From assembly GCA_016745315.1 (NCBI GenBank), contig CP066886.1, positions 434,001-498,000 of the forward strand: a stretch of 64,000 bases of DNA. Reading direction: 5' to 3'. This DNA is from Arthrospira sp. PCC 9108 (GTDB lineage Bacteria > Cyanobacteriota > Cyanobacteriia > Cyanobacteriales > Microcoleaceae). Shown here piece after piece: positions 49,170-59,410 of this stretch. Under the pieces are notes generated by a model that worked only from the letters and a program-made list of their open reading frames with translations, did no database searches and was not told where the DNA came from. Made by a program: the position numbers and the translations under genes. Position 1 is the stretch's first letter; each line of letters opens with the position of its first letter.

Positions 49170-50606
49170 TTACCGCTTTTTCAAGTAACTATTATACCAC
49201 TCAATTAACCCACCATTGACATAACCGACGACACCGCCGACCACCACAAAGACTAACAGACTCCAAAATAAGGCAGAAATTCCGGGATTTAACATATATT
49301 GATGTTGGTCATTTTTTACTAGGAATCCCCGTTCAATATCACCGGAAACCGCCGAGGCGACAATACCTCCCGCACCCAGTCCCGCCCCTAAAATTTGAAT
49401 GGTGTGTTCTAAAGAGCGATCGCATTCTGTTTGTTCAATTTCCACCAGTCCGCGAATAGTATTAATCAGTTCTGAAAACAATTCTTGTCCGGGGATTAAA
49501 TACTCTAAATCGACTTCTATTTGTTCGATAAATATACTTCTGGCTTTGGCTTGAAACTCCTGCAAAAAAGGTAAGTTATCTTCAGGTATGGCAATATTTT
49601 CCAGGTTTTTAACACAGGTTTGATAGTTTCTTAGGTTGGTTTCAATGGTGTTTAAGTGAATTTTCATCTGTTGAATATAGTTAAAATACTCAAAAGATAG
49701 TCCGGGTAGTTTAGTCAATTCCTGCTTTAAAATATCGAGTTTTTGCCGGGTGGTTTCTGGTAATTCCTGAATAGTTTGGAGATGGGGGGACAATTGTTGA
49801 TAGAGTTGTTTCGCCTGTTGATAACACCAACGGGACTGGCGATAAGCATAGAGGATTTTATGGCGACAACATAATAGATTAATCAAGGGTTCATAATATC
49901 CCCCTTGGCTTTCTAACTGTTGAGTTTCGGGGGAATTATTCAACCAGATTAATAGATGAATTGTAGGGGTTTGATATTCAAAAATCGGACTCCCGAATAA
50001 CTGACCCTCACCGGGGGGATGTTTTAATAAAAGTTCCGCTTCTGTGGGGGGAAATAATCCCCGAATACAACTATTGATAAAATCGCTTTGATTTTCCGCC
50101 CCCATAGGTTCAGCCCAAAACAGCAGAGTTTGTCCCAAATCTGAGTTAATAAAATCGGGATTTAAGCAGTAGTCGGGATTGAGAAATGTCTGCAATTCGG
50201 AGACTTTCACAACTGCTTCTGGTCGATACAAAGTAATATCAACAGCGTAGGTATCATGAATTTGCACCGGATACACTCCTCCCTTAATTTGAGGAGAATT
50301 AACACCGGGTTTACCATAGAAATCTAAAAAGGTATTGGGGTCAGGTTTCAACAGTGGGATATGGTCGCTGTTCGAGTTATTATCCGTTGAAGCAAAGCCA
50401 ATTTTTCCGTCAGGTTTCTGGAGTTGTTTAATCAAGTTTTTTAACTGAGGAGAACCCAACTTAATTCCCAACTCCCGGCATTTTTCCCACAGATGGTCTG
50501 ATGTGTTAATGGGGTCATTTCCTGACTGCAAAGTGTTTCGCAATTGGAAAGCGATTAAGGTTAGTTTGGGGTTTTTAACAGTCTCTAACTGAGTCTCAGC
50601 GACCAT
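49170..50606 (-). CDS. Hypothetical protein with C-terminal membrane helices
   Basis: A 478-residue protein. The N-terminal ~200 residues are mixed (ETVKNPKLTLIAFQLRNTLQ...). Residues ~250-380 form long helices (YRQSRWCYQQAKQLYQQLSP), and two hydrophobic segments lie near the C-terminus (LGAGLGAGGIVASAV; FWSLLVFVVVGGVVGYV) before a basic tail. It overlaps the preceding 132-residue gene, so the pair is co-translated. No family recognised; a membrane-acting partner pair is one possibility. Confidence 0.6.
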   Translation of the reverse strand: MVAETQLETVKNPKLTLIAFQLRNTLQSGNDPINTSDHLWEKCRELGIKLGSPQLKNLIKQLQKPDGKIGFASTDNNSNSDHIPLLKPDPNTFLDFYGKPGVNSPQIKGGVYPVQIHDTYAVDITLYRPEAVVKVSELQTFLNPDYCLNPDFINSDLGQTLLFWAEPMGAENQSDFINSCIRGLFPPTEAELLLKHPPGEGQLFGSPIFEYQTPTIHLLIWLNNSPETQQLESQGGYYEPLINLLCCRHKILYAYRQSRWCYQQAKQLYQQLSPHLQTIQELPETTRQKLDILKQELTKLPGLSFEYFNYIQQMKIHLNTIETNLRNYQTCVKNLENIAIPEDNLPFLQEFQAKARSIFIEQIEVDLEYLIPGQELFSELINTIRGLVEIEQTECDRSLEHTIQILGAGLGAGGIVASAVSGDIERGFLVKNDQHQYMLNPGISALFWSLLVFVVVGGVVGYVNGGLIEWYNSYLKKR

Positions 50607-50983
50607 CTATTAATTATCAGTTGATGATTTCTTGGGGGAGTTTGGTTAGTTGGCTGACTTTGCAGAATGTTATTTTTTAATAACTCTTTAGTGCTTCGAG
50701 GTTGGCTAGTAGTTGAAGATAGGTTAGTAGTTCCGAATAAACGTTGATCGTTGGGTTCTGACTCCGGTTCAGAATTATAGTTTTTCAAGATGTGTAAATA
50801 AGCCGCGCGTATATCATCATACTTTTTTGACCAACCTGATATCGCGTCAGCTAGAGTTTCAATATCATCTGGTAGCGGTTCAATTAAATCAAGTAGTTCT
50901 TGATGTTGGGAGTCGTTAAATAATTGAGGCTGTTTCTGTAGGAGTTGGACAAAGCATTGTAAGTTTTTCTGATAGCTAGACAT
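50585..50983 (-). CDS. Hypothetical protein coupled to the membrane protein gene
   Basis: A 132-residue protein (MSSYQKNLQCFVQLLQKQPQ...). The N-terminal ~85 residues are helical (ELLDLIEPLPDDIETLADAI, SGWSKKYDDIRAAYLHILKN) and the rest is Ser/Thr/Gln/Pro-rich. In my judgement the N-terminus resembles the effector-associated or CHAT-adjacent helical domains that accompany conflict proteins in cyanobacteria, but this is weak. It shares 22 bp with the next gene. Confidence 0.5.
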   Translation of the reverse strand: MSSYQKNLQCFVQLLQKQPQLFNDSQHQELLDLIEPLPDDIETLADAISGWSKKYDDIRAAYLHILKNYNSEPESEPNDQRLFGTTNLSSTTSQPRSTKELLKNNILQSQPTNQTPPRNHQLIINRWSLRLS

Positions 50984-51102
50984 AGGACTGATAGTTAAAC
51001 ACTTTATCTAATCAATGATATCACATTTAGGGTATTCATCAACCCAGTTTCTGAAGTAGACAATTGGTAATCAAAGATGATATAGCAGTTCTAAACCAGT
51101 CG

Positions 51103-51295
51103 TGGAAGACCCTCACCCCCAACCCCTCTCCCAGAAAGGGAGAGGGGAGAAGACAGATGTTACAAATCATTTAGGATTGCTATAGAATAGGGGAAGTGGT
51201 GTCGCCCAAATTAAAATTATAGCGGTTCTCAGACTCATGAGGTAAAGCCCTCACCCCAAACCCCTCTCCCAGAAGGGAGAGGGGCTTTGAAAAGT
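51103..51295. repeat. Two copies of a CCCTCTCCC repeat in an intergenic region
   Basis: CCCTCACCCCCAACCCCTCT...GGGAGAGGGG occurs near 51110-51150 and again near 51248-51285, each a GC-rich hairpin (CCCCTCTCCC...GGGAGAGGGG). Such units are common cyanobacterial intergenic palindromes. The 390-bp gap 50984-51375 holds nothing else that I recognise. Confidence 0.65.
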
Positions 51296-51375
51296 ACCTC
51301 ACCAATCCACCGAAGCGCTATAGCTTTATTAACCCCTAAAATTTCCCATTTCTATAGTGCTTTGAGGCAAGTAAT

Positions 51376-51621
51376 ATGACCGACTTAAAAGAAATTACCA
51401 TTAAAGTTCCGATTGATATAGCAGAACATTATCGCAATGCTGACGAACTCGAAAAGCTACAGATAGAGACGAAGATTGCTTTTGTGCTAAAAAATCAAAT
51501 GCTTTCCCAAGCATCAGCTATTATCAAGCTACGTCAAACCATGACAGAAATCGGAAAAAAAGCAGTTGATAATGGATTGACTCCAGAAATTTTAGCAAGT
51601 ATTTTAAGTGAGGATAATTGA
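51376..51621 (+). CDS. Small antitoxin-like hypothetical protein
   Basis: An 81-residue protein. The N-terminal MTDLKEITIKVPIDIAEHYR is ribbon-helix-helix-like (a strand then a helix). The rest is helical: LEKLQIETKIAFVLKNQMLS, then TMTEIGKKAVDNGL and TPEILASILSEDN. It could be an orphan antitoxin, since the next gene in the same direction is missing. No toxin lies adjacent. Confidence 0.5.
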   Translation: MTDLKEITIKVPIDIAEHYRNADELEKLQIETKIAFVLKNQMLSQASAIIKLRQTMTEIGKKAVDNGLTPEILASILSEDN

Positions 51622-51649
51622 GAAACTCAGTTTATCAAAGAAACCGGGT

Positions 51650-54600
51650 TTATGTGACTTTACCCACGGCGCAAAATGCCGCCCAATAGTAGGGAGAACT
51701 AAAAGGCTGATTGTCGGTCATCAATTCTATTTCCGTTTCTTGAACATTGTCTAAAAAGGATTGTCCCCAATTTAATAACTCAGTTTTCGTGGCATTTCTT
51801 AACCAATTTTGGGCATAATTTAAAGCAATCGCCACATTTTTCACCTCCCAAAAAATCTCATAAAACCGAATCATTAATAACGCCGTGGAAATATCACTAA
51901 CCGCCCAAAGGGAACTCACCACATTAGTCGAACCCGCCACCAAAAACCCACTGGGTAAACCGATATATTCATCACTGTTAGAGAGAATATCAATCAACCC
52001 CGTCTCGCAGGCGGAAAGCGTCACCAACCGACAGCAACGCAAGTCCAAAGTAAACACATCCCCAAGGTTAAACATTGACTTAAATCAACAGTGTTGTTAT
52101 TATTAAGGGGGAGATGACGACTGCGATCTATAGGGTCGGGGGGTGGTTGTAGGTAGCAGTTGGCGAGTAATAAAGCAGACAGTAGGGGATTGGCAAAGTT
52201 AAAATAACCGTGGCAGGAAAAATGGTGACAATGAGCCGTTTTAAGGGTGGTTTTTTGTTGAGAATTTAACTCGGTTTTGGTTGCCTGTTTTTTGACCAAA
52301 GTAGTCTGGGGATTAAAAGAGGTGGAAATCCTCCGAACTTCTAAGTTGGTAAACTCTAAATCTTCCGTGGGGTTTTGGATGGCAAAAAGTTCCGAAAAAT
52401 TCTGGCGATCGCGATTATTTGCCGTTTGCAGAAGTTGACAACTGGGGGCATAACTAACCCCGCCGGAAAATCGATCCATTAAATAGGTGATATCTCCCCC
52501 CGATACCGAGATAGGGATGGCGTGAAGGGGGAATAAATGCAGGAAGCGGTTGGGGATGAGAACCAGGCGATCGCATTTTTTAGCCGTCTTCTCGATAGTC
52601 GCCATGAGTTCGTTGATATGCAGAATTTCCCCCAGTTTTTGCAGGCGGGAAATCAGGCTATTTTTCCAATCTTGACTGGTGCGATTTTGATAAGCATTTA
52701 AGTAGCCATTAGCCCAATTGACTAATTGGTTATAATCCTCTTTACTGGACTGCCAGAGTGTCACCGTTTCCCCGTTGGTTTCGGTGGGTTTTGTCGGGGG
52801 TGTGACGATGAATGCCAAAAAGCGATCGCTCAAAATATACCATTCTAAAATCGCGGTATTTTCCCCTGTTAAGGCTTGAATTTCTGCAAAAGGCATAGGC
52901 TGAACCTTTTGGGTGCGGCGGAAGTCGGGGTCAATGGGGGTAATTTTATTATTAATTAAATCATCCAGTTGTTGCTGAAGTTGGTTTAGGCGGCTGCGGT
53001 CTGGCGGTGAAGTTGGCGCGGTGGTGATATTGGCGCTGCGTTCTCCCATTGTTCCGCCGCCAAAGTTGTCGCGGTTGCGTTCTTCAATTTCCAGGCGACG
53101 TTGTTCCGTTTCGATGTTTCGACGCAGGCGGGTGAGTTCATCGAGGACGGTTTGGGGAATATCGCCTTTCGGGTAAAGGTCACGGGTTGCTAATAGTTCA
53201 ACCAGGTTACGGGTTTTACTGCGATCGACATATTCTATGGCGGCGGTATAGTTTTTCTGTTCGATGCAAACTTCCACCATTCGTTGATAAAGTCCTTGCC
53301 ATTCTTCGGCTAATTTCTGTTTATCTGCATCTCCCCCTTTAACAATTTCTGCTCGGATATCTTCGAGGGTTTCAATGGCATTATCAAAGGTATCATAAGC
53401 GAGTTGCCATTGTTTTAATTCTTTATAAGCGAGTCCTAGATTAAATGATGTCATTAAATAAATGTAAGGGAAAGCTCGACGGGTTGTCACTCCTAAAGCC
53501 TCTTTATAGCAAGCGATCGCCTTTTCAATATTCTCGGCGCGTTCTTCTCGGATGCGGTCAGAGTAGGCAAGCCCCAAGTTACGTTGCGTTATTCCCCATA
53601 GTTCGGAATAGACGGTGCGGGTATATACTTGTAAAGCTGCTTTATAGCAATCAATGGCAATTTCCAGGTTCTCAGCGCGCTCTCCCCGGATTCGGTATAA
53701 GTAGGCATTTGCTAAGTTATTTTGCGTTATTCCCCATAGTTCGGGATAGGCGGTGCGGGTATATACTTGTAAAGCCTCTTTATGGCAAGCGATCGCCTTT
53801 TCCAAGTTCTCGGCGCGTTCTTCTCGGATGCGGTCAGAGTAGGCAACCCCCAAGTTATTTTTTGTGTCTGCCCAACCTTCAGGATATGCGGTGCGGGTTC
53901 TCACTTCTAAAGCCGATTCATAGCAAGCGATAGCAATTTCCAGGTTCTCGGCGCGCTTTCCCCGGATCCGGTTACGGTAGGCAGTTGCCAAGTTACTTTG
54001 CGTCGTTGCCCAGTTTTCGGGATAGGCGGTGCGGGTTCTCACTTCTAAAGCCGATTCATAACAAGCGATAGCAATTTCCAGATTTTCAGCGCGCTCTCCC
54101 CTGATACGTTTATTGTAGGCAATTGCCAGGAGATTTTGCGTCATTGCCCAATCTTCGGGATAAATGGTGCGGGTATATACTTCTAAAGCTGCTTCATAGC
54201 AACTAATCGCCTTTTCAAGATTCTCGGCACGCTCTCCCCGGATACGGTCATCGTAGGCTATTGCCAAGTTATTTTGTGTCATTGCCCAGTTTTCGGGATA
54301 GGCGGTGCGGGTTCTCACTTCTAAAGCCGATTCATAACAAGCGATAGCAATTTCCAGATTTTCAGCGCGCTCTCCCCTGATACGTTTATTGTAGGCAATT
54401 GCCAAGTTATTTTGCGTCATTGCCCAATCTTCGGGATAAGTGGTGCGGGTTCTCACTTGTAAAGCCGCTTTATAGTAATCGATAGCCATTTCGAGATTCT
54501 CGGCCCGTTCCCCCCGGATTCGGTATAAGTAGGCATTTGCCAAGTTATTTTGCGTCATTGCCCAATCTTCGGGATAAATGGTGCGGGTATATACTTGTAA

Positions 54601-56604
54601 AGCCGCTTTATAGTAATCGATAGCCATTTCGAGATTCTCGGCCCGTTCCCCCCGAATGCGGTTACAGTAGGCAATTGCCAAGTCATTTTGCGTCATTGCC
54701 CATTGTTCAGGAGAGGCGGTGCGGGTATATACTTCTAAAGCCGCTTCATAGCAAGCGATCGCAATTTCCAGGTTATCGGCGCGCTGACCTGACGGGAATT
54801 TTGCTATTAAACTGCCAAATAACAAAATAGCTAGGGCCATAAATATAGCCGTTTCTGTAGGAACTTCTTTAAACCTAGCAGTTGCCCAGGTTCTCAAAAT
54901 ATCTGCTAAATTTTCATTGAGTTGATCGAGATTTTGTTCAAGTAGGGGATAAACAACTTTCGCATCGCCATTACTATCTGCCGTGGCTTGCAAAACATTC
55001 AAAAGAAAATCAAGCTGGGGGTCCCTCTCAGACCGAGAAGCCGATGCACGACGGCCTAACAACTCCTCTAAACTGTTGATTTTTTGGTGACTATAATCAA
55101 CCCATTCTTGATTGCCTAATTCACTATACAGCCTTAACCCTTCGCGATAATTAGCTAACCCCTCCTCTAACCTTCCTAAAAATTCACACATCAACCCCAA
55201 CATATAATAAGCGTTAGCTTCATATAAGGGTTGCCTTTCCGTCAAACCCTGTGCCACCTCCAAAGCCGATTGATAATAATCAAAAGCCCGGCTATAATTT
55301 TTCTGTTGATAATACAAACCCCCTATCTTATAGACTAGGGAATACTTCCCCGATTTATCCTCCCCTTCTCCCAGTAGGATTAACCGTTTTTCTGCTACCG
55401 CTATTAACTTTTCAGAATCCCCGATTTTTTCAGATAACTTTTCGATATAATCCAGAGATTTAACGAACCATTGCTGCTGGGAGTCATCTTGTTCATAATA
55501 GCCGATCGCTTTCTCAAAATAGGAAATCCCATCCTCTGATTTATTCAGGCTATCCGAAACCAACCCCAACATATAATAAGCATTCGCTTCAGATAAGGGT
55601 TGTTTTTCCGTAAAACCCTGTGCCACTTCCAAAGCCGATTGATAATAATCAAAAGCCCCGTTGTAATCCTTGAGTTGATGATAATATACTCCCCCGATTT
55701 GATATAAAAGCCCATACTCACCCGACTTATCCTGACTCTCTCGGACGATCGCCAAGCGCTTTTCTAAAACTGCGATCGCCTTCTCAAAATCTTCCGTTTG
55801 CTGATATAAATTAGCCAAATAGTCTAAAATAACGCCAACCCACCCTTTCCCCTCTTCCCGTCCCTCATAAACCGCGATCGCACTTTCATAATAAGCGATC
55901 GCATCTGCCAATTTTTTCAGTGTCCAGCTTTCCCAAGCCAACCAATATAAAGCCGTCCCTTCCATTTCCCAATCCGACAAATTCCGGGAAATCCCCAACA
56001 TTTGCCGATGACATTCCAACGCCAACTCATCCAAACAGTCCCCAGAAAAACCCCGCCCCAAACCATGCCAAACCCAGCCTAAATGTTGCGAATTATTAAC
56101 CGACTTGACAAGTTTTACCAATCTTTGATAGTATGGAATTGATGCCTGGTAATTCTTCTGATCTAACCAACAATTCCCCACCCCATTCAGATAATCCCAC
56201 GCTTCCTGAATATGGGGATTATTTTCAAACTGACCAAATAACTGATACGCCAAAGAATAGGCAGAAACCGCCTCATCTTGTTGTTCAAGGGAAACATAAC
56301 ATCGACCCAAACATAATTGGGAAGCCGCCTGTAACCATTGATTCTGTTGAGTTTGGGAGCGTTGGTAACAGGCATTATAAGAGGCGATCGCATCTTCAAA
56401 CAGCCCCAAATTCTGCCAACAATTCCCCACCTTATACCAAATGCTAACCCGATTTGGATCGAGTTCTAAAGCCTTGACAAAACAGGACAAAGCCCATTCA
56501 AACCTAGCCGCATTCTGCAACTCAACACCCCGTTTCACCCAGTGTTGAATCAACAAATCATCAGATGTTTTATTCCCCCCACCCTGAGAATCAGCATTCA
56601 TCAC
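51650..56604 (-). pseudogene. TPR-CHAT (caspase-like protease) protein, one frameshift before the catalytic Cys
   Basis: A frame of 1527 codons from 56604 plus the last 141 codons (51650-52075) in another frame. The TPR region fills residues ~20-1080, including ten ~46-residue near-identical units. The CHAT domain follows (~1220 on): His in CHHFSCHGYFN, catalytic Cys in LVTLSACETGL of the second frame. The shift is near 52070, where TTGGGGATG has four G; five would restore LTLGDVFTLDL. CHAT proteases act in bacterial immune and death pathways. A sequencing error is a real possibility. Confidence 0.8.
53420..54790 (-). repeat. Ten tandem 138-bp repeats inside the TPR-CHAT gene
   Basis: Successive 46-residue units begin RAENLE and contain AIxCYEAALEV, YTRTxYPExWAMTQNNLAIA and end RIRGE. 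Identity between units is high at both DNA and protein level, so unit number could change by unequal recombination or slippage. The units appear to be TPR-like helical hairpins. Confidence 0.85.
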
Positions 56605-56746
56605 CCCAAACCCTGATACAATTGTCTTCTAAGTATAGCATCATTATAGCTCATTGCTAACCCCAGAAACCCGGTGTCTCAAACAAACCCAGTTTCTTAA
56701 ATTTGAGACACCATAACATCCCCAATTAGCCAGAATTAATAACCGT

Positions 56747-57349
56747 TTAAGAAGAAGAATCACGCCGAGTCAAAGCATCTAAAAGGTTGCGGTGATATTC
56801 TGGGACTGTCTCAGTTGGGGTTTGTTGACGGGTTTCAGGAGTCGGAGAAGTTGGAGTAGTGTTTTGAGTGGTAGATGCTGGTGTAGGCTGTTGTTTATAA
56901 GCCGGACGACCATAACCCATAATCACCCCAGGACGACGTTGGCGACGCATCACTGCTCCGCCATTGGACTCATTACCAACCGCTGTGTTACCCTCAATGC
57001 TGGTGACACTACCATCAGAATGAATAGTTTCTACAATTCCCACATGATCAGAAATGCCGTCCCCCCGCCAACAGTAAAATACCACATCCCCAACCTGTGG
57101 CTGAGAAAACCATCGGCCTTGTCTCTGAAACCAGTGTACTCCATCTTGACAATAGGCAAATCCTTTGGCGGTGCGAATTGGTAGAGTCAGACCCGCGCGA
57201 TCGAAGCAGTAGGACACGAAAATCGCACACCAAGGCACATGATTCATACCATACCACTGACCATATTTATTTTGGTTACTGTTGGGGGGTGATTCCGTGT
57301 AGCCTACCTCCGCCACCGCCACTCGCAGAACATCATTTACTGTCGTCAT
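56747..57349 (-). CDS. CHAP-domain cell-wall amidase/peptidase
   Basis: A 200-residue protein. The CHAP domain spans ~1-150: catalytic Cys in HVPWCAIFVSYCFD, His in GISDHVGIVETIHSDGS, and Asn/Glu in SIEGNTAVGNES. No signal peptide; the C-terminal 50 residues are Thr/Pro/Gln-rich. CHAP enzymes cleave peptidoglycan peptides or amides. Without a leader, the route to the wall is unclear. The 250-bp gap 57350-57599 shows no gene. Confidence 0.82.
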   Translation of the reverse strand: MTTVNDVLRVAVAEVGYTESPPNSNQNKYGQWYGMNHVPWCAIFVSYCFDRAGLTLPIRTAKGFAYCQDGVHWFQRQGRWFSQPQVGDVVFYCWRGDGISDHVGIVETIHSDGSVTSIEGNTAVGNESNGGAVMRRQRRPGVIMGYGRPAYKQQPTPASTTQNTTPTSPTPETRQQTPTETVPEYHRNLLDALTRRDSSS

Positions 57350-57743
57350 GGTAAGATTTTCCTTTACACTTTATTTTTAGTTATAGCTCAAGTATCAAAT
57401 CATTAGTTTAGTTTTGGGTATCCAATTAGCACAGTTTCCGCACTGTCCTGATACCCAGCACCCCTGGTACTACTTAAAATCTCCGATGCCATGATCATTT
57501 TACAACAGTATTGATCTAGATCACCGTCTTTAGTATACCTCAGTCACTCTCAACATTGACTAAGTTTACTAATCTCTAGGCTAAATATCACAGCAACTGT
57601 TGGTGATCTGCCGCATAATGGAAGCCATAGCAGGGAATCGGGAATCAAGAGTTAAAATCCCTCTACCCTGGGGGGGAGTGGTCTGTTTAATAACTGTCCT
57701 GGTGGCTGCTATATCAAAGCACAAAATCTGGGGAGACAGTATC

Positions 57744-57998
57744 ATGGAGACTAATTTTTCCAAAAAGTCATTTTATCTTAATCTCAAAGGTGCGGATCTA
57801 ACTAATGCTAACTTAGCGGGGATTAGTTGGGGTAAGGTAGATTTTGACCACGCGATTTTTGAGGGTGCTAATATCGAAGATGCTGATTTTAGTCAGGCAC
57901 TAAATCTGCGGGTTTCACAAATTAAACAAGCCATCAATTGGCAATCTGCTAGTTATCATCAATCTCTCCAACAACAATTAGCGATCGCCAATTCTTGA
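57744..57998 (+). CDS. Small pentapeptide-repeat protein
   Basis: The ATG at 57744 (METNFSKKSFYLNLKGADLT) is preferred; the longer form from 57600 would add a poorly conserved hydrophobic leader. Residues ~16-50 show A(D/N)LXX repeats: GADLTNANLAGISWGKVDFD, then GANIEDADFSQALNL. Pentapeptide repeats fold as a beta-helix; function here unknown. An 84-residue protein. Confidence 0.65.
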   Translation: METNFSKKSFYLNLKGADLTNANLAGISWGKVDFDHAIFEGANIEDADFSQALNLRVSQIKQAINWQSASYHQSLQQQLAIANS

Positions 57999-58161
57999 AA
58001 GCCACAAATGGGGACGCAACTACTGGCGGTGGTATTGCGTCCTGAGTGCATCTGAGATAACTTAACCATAATTTAAACAATTGGTCATCCATCAACTATG
58101 ATCTGATATCTAAACTTCGATACAATAATGATCATAGTATTTTTTGGCGATCGTATATTTT

Positions 58162-59343
58162 ATGACCTCAAATATCAAACCCCCATCTAGTCCCGACCCG
58201 GAATTAGAAATCACCGAAGACGAGGAAGAAGAATCAGAGTTAGATTATTTTTTTGACCAACCCGGAACCCTCCCCGGAACCCTGGATCTGAAAACTGATG
58301 CAGTTTCCCCTCAAATGGTGGTAATTGAGTACAGCCAGACCACTGCTATGCGTACTATCATTAACAGTCCGTCAGAATATACTCGTTATCATAATTCTGA
58401 ATGTATATCCTGGTTAGATATACAAGGGTTAGGAAACTTAGAGACTTGGCGACAAATGGCAGAAATTTTTAACCTCCATCCCATTGCTTTAGAAGATGTG
58501 GTTAATGTTCCTCAGCGCCCCAAAGTTGTCTATTATGATAATCCCGATCATGTGGTAATTATCGCTTGGATGGTCATGTTAAGTCCCCGGTCTCAAAAGC
58601 TACACAAAGAACAGGTTAGTATTATTTTAGGTGAACATTATGTGATCACAGTTCAAGAAAAGCCTAAGTATGACTGTTTAGAACCTGTCAGAAATCGGAT
58701 TCGTCAAAATCAAGGCAATATTACCAAATATGGCACGGACTATCTGGCTTATGCTATTTTAGATGCGATTATTGATGAATTTTTCCCAGTCTTAGAAGTC
58801 TATAGCGATATGCTAGAAGATTTAGAGGATGAGGTTTTGTTTCAGCCACAATCAAAAACCATGCAGAATATCTATAAAACGAAACGGGATCTGATTGTTT
58901 TACGTCGCGCGATCTGGTATCAGCGAGAATCCTTAAATATCCTGATTCGCGACAAAAATAGATTAGTCAGTAAAAAAGTGCGAGTTTATCTGAGAGACTG
59001 TTATGATAATACGGTGAATATTCGTGATATGTTGGAGACTTACCGGGAGTTAGCCTCAGATCTGATTAGTATTTACCTGTCGTCTATGGGAAACCGCATG
59101 AATGAAATCATGAAAGTTTTAACGGTCATCTCGACCATTTTTATTCCCCTAACCTTTATTGTCGGTGTCTATGGAATGAACTTTGACCCGGCAACTTCCC
59201 CTTGGAATATGCCAGAATTAAAATGGTATTATGGTTATCCCATCTCCCTAGCATTAATGGCAATTATGGCAGGTAGTCTAATTTACTTTTTTTGGAAACG
59301 AGGTTGGTTTAATGATTTCTCCCAATTTGACCGAGACAATTAG
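58162..59343 (+). CDS. corA: CorA-family magnesium/cobalt transporter
   Basis: The ATG at 58162 (MTSNIKPPSSPDPELEITED) gives 393 residues. A large cytoplasmic domain (~residues 60-330) is followed by two membrane helices, the first ending with the selectivity motif YGMNF (FIPLTFIVGVYGMNFDP), the second YPISLALMAIMAGSLIYFFW. The conserved HPIALEDVVN is present. It forms a pentameric divalent-cation channel in the inner membrane. Intact. Confidence 0.92.
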   Translation: MTSNIKPPSSPDPELEITEDEEEESELDYFFDQPGTLPGTLDLKTDAVSPQMVVIEYSQTTAMRTIINSPSEYTRYHNSECISWLDIQGLGNLETWRQMAEIFNLHPIALEDVVNVPQRPKVVYYDNPDHVVIIAWMVMLSPRSQKLHKEQVSIILGEHYVITVQEKPKYDCLEPVRNRIRQNQGNITKYGTDYLAYAILDAIIDEFFPVLEVYSDMLEDLEDEVLFQPQSKTMQNIYKTKRDLIVLRRAIWYQRESLNILIRDKNRLVSKKVRVYLRDCYDNTVNIRDMLETYRELASDLISIYLSSMGNRMNEIMKVLTVISTIFIPLTFIVGVYGMNFDPATSPWNMPELKWYYGYPISLALMAIMAGSLIYFFWKRGWFNDFSQFDRDN

Positions 59344-59410
59344 CTAAAATCTGCCTAATTAGGAAAAATTCCACTATTTGACTGTTGTTCATCTTCACGG
59401 GTAACTAACT

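Noticed and set aside
53445..53933. 162-codon plus-strand open frame inside the TPR-CHAT gene
   Set aside because: It lies antisense to the tandem 138-bp repeats, and its own sequence repeats in step with them; it is a shadow of the TPR coding strand.
53420..54790. CRISPR-like array
   Set aside because: The regular repeats are contiguous, without spacers, and are coding TPR units in a single frame.
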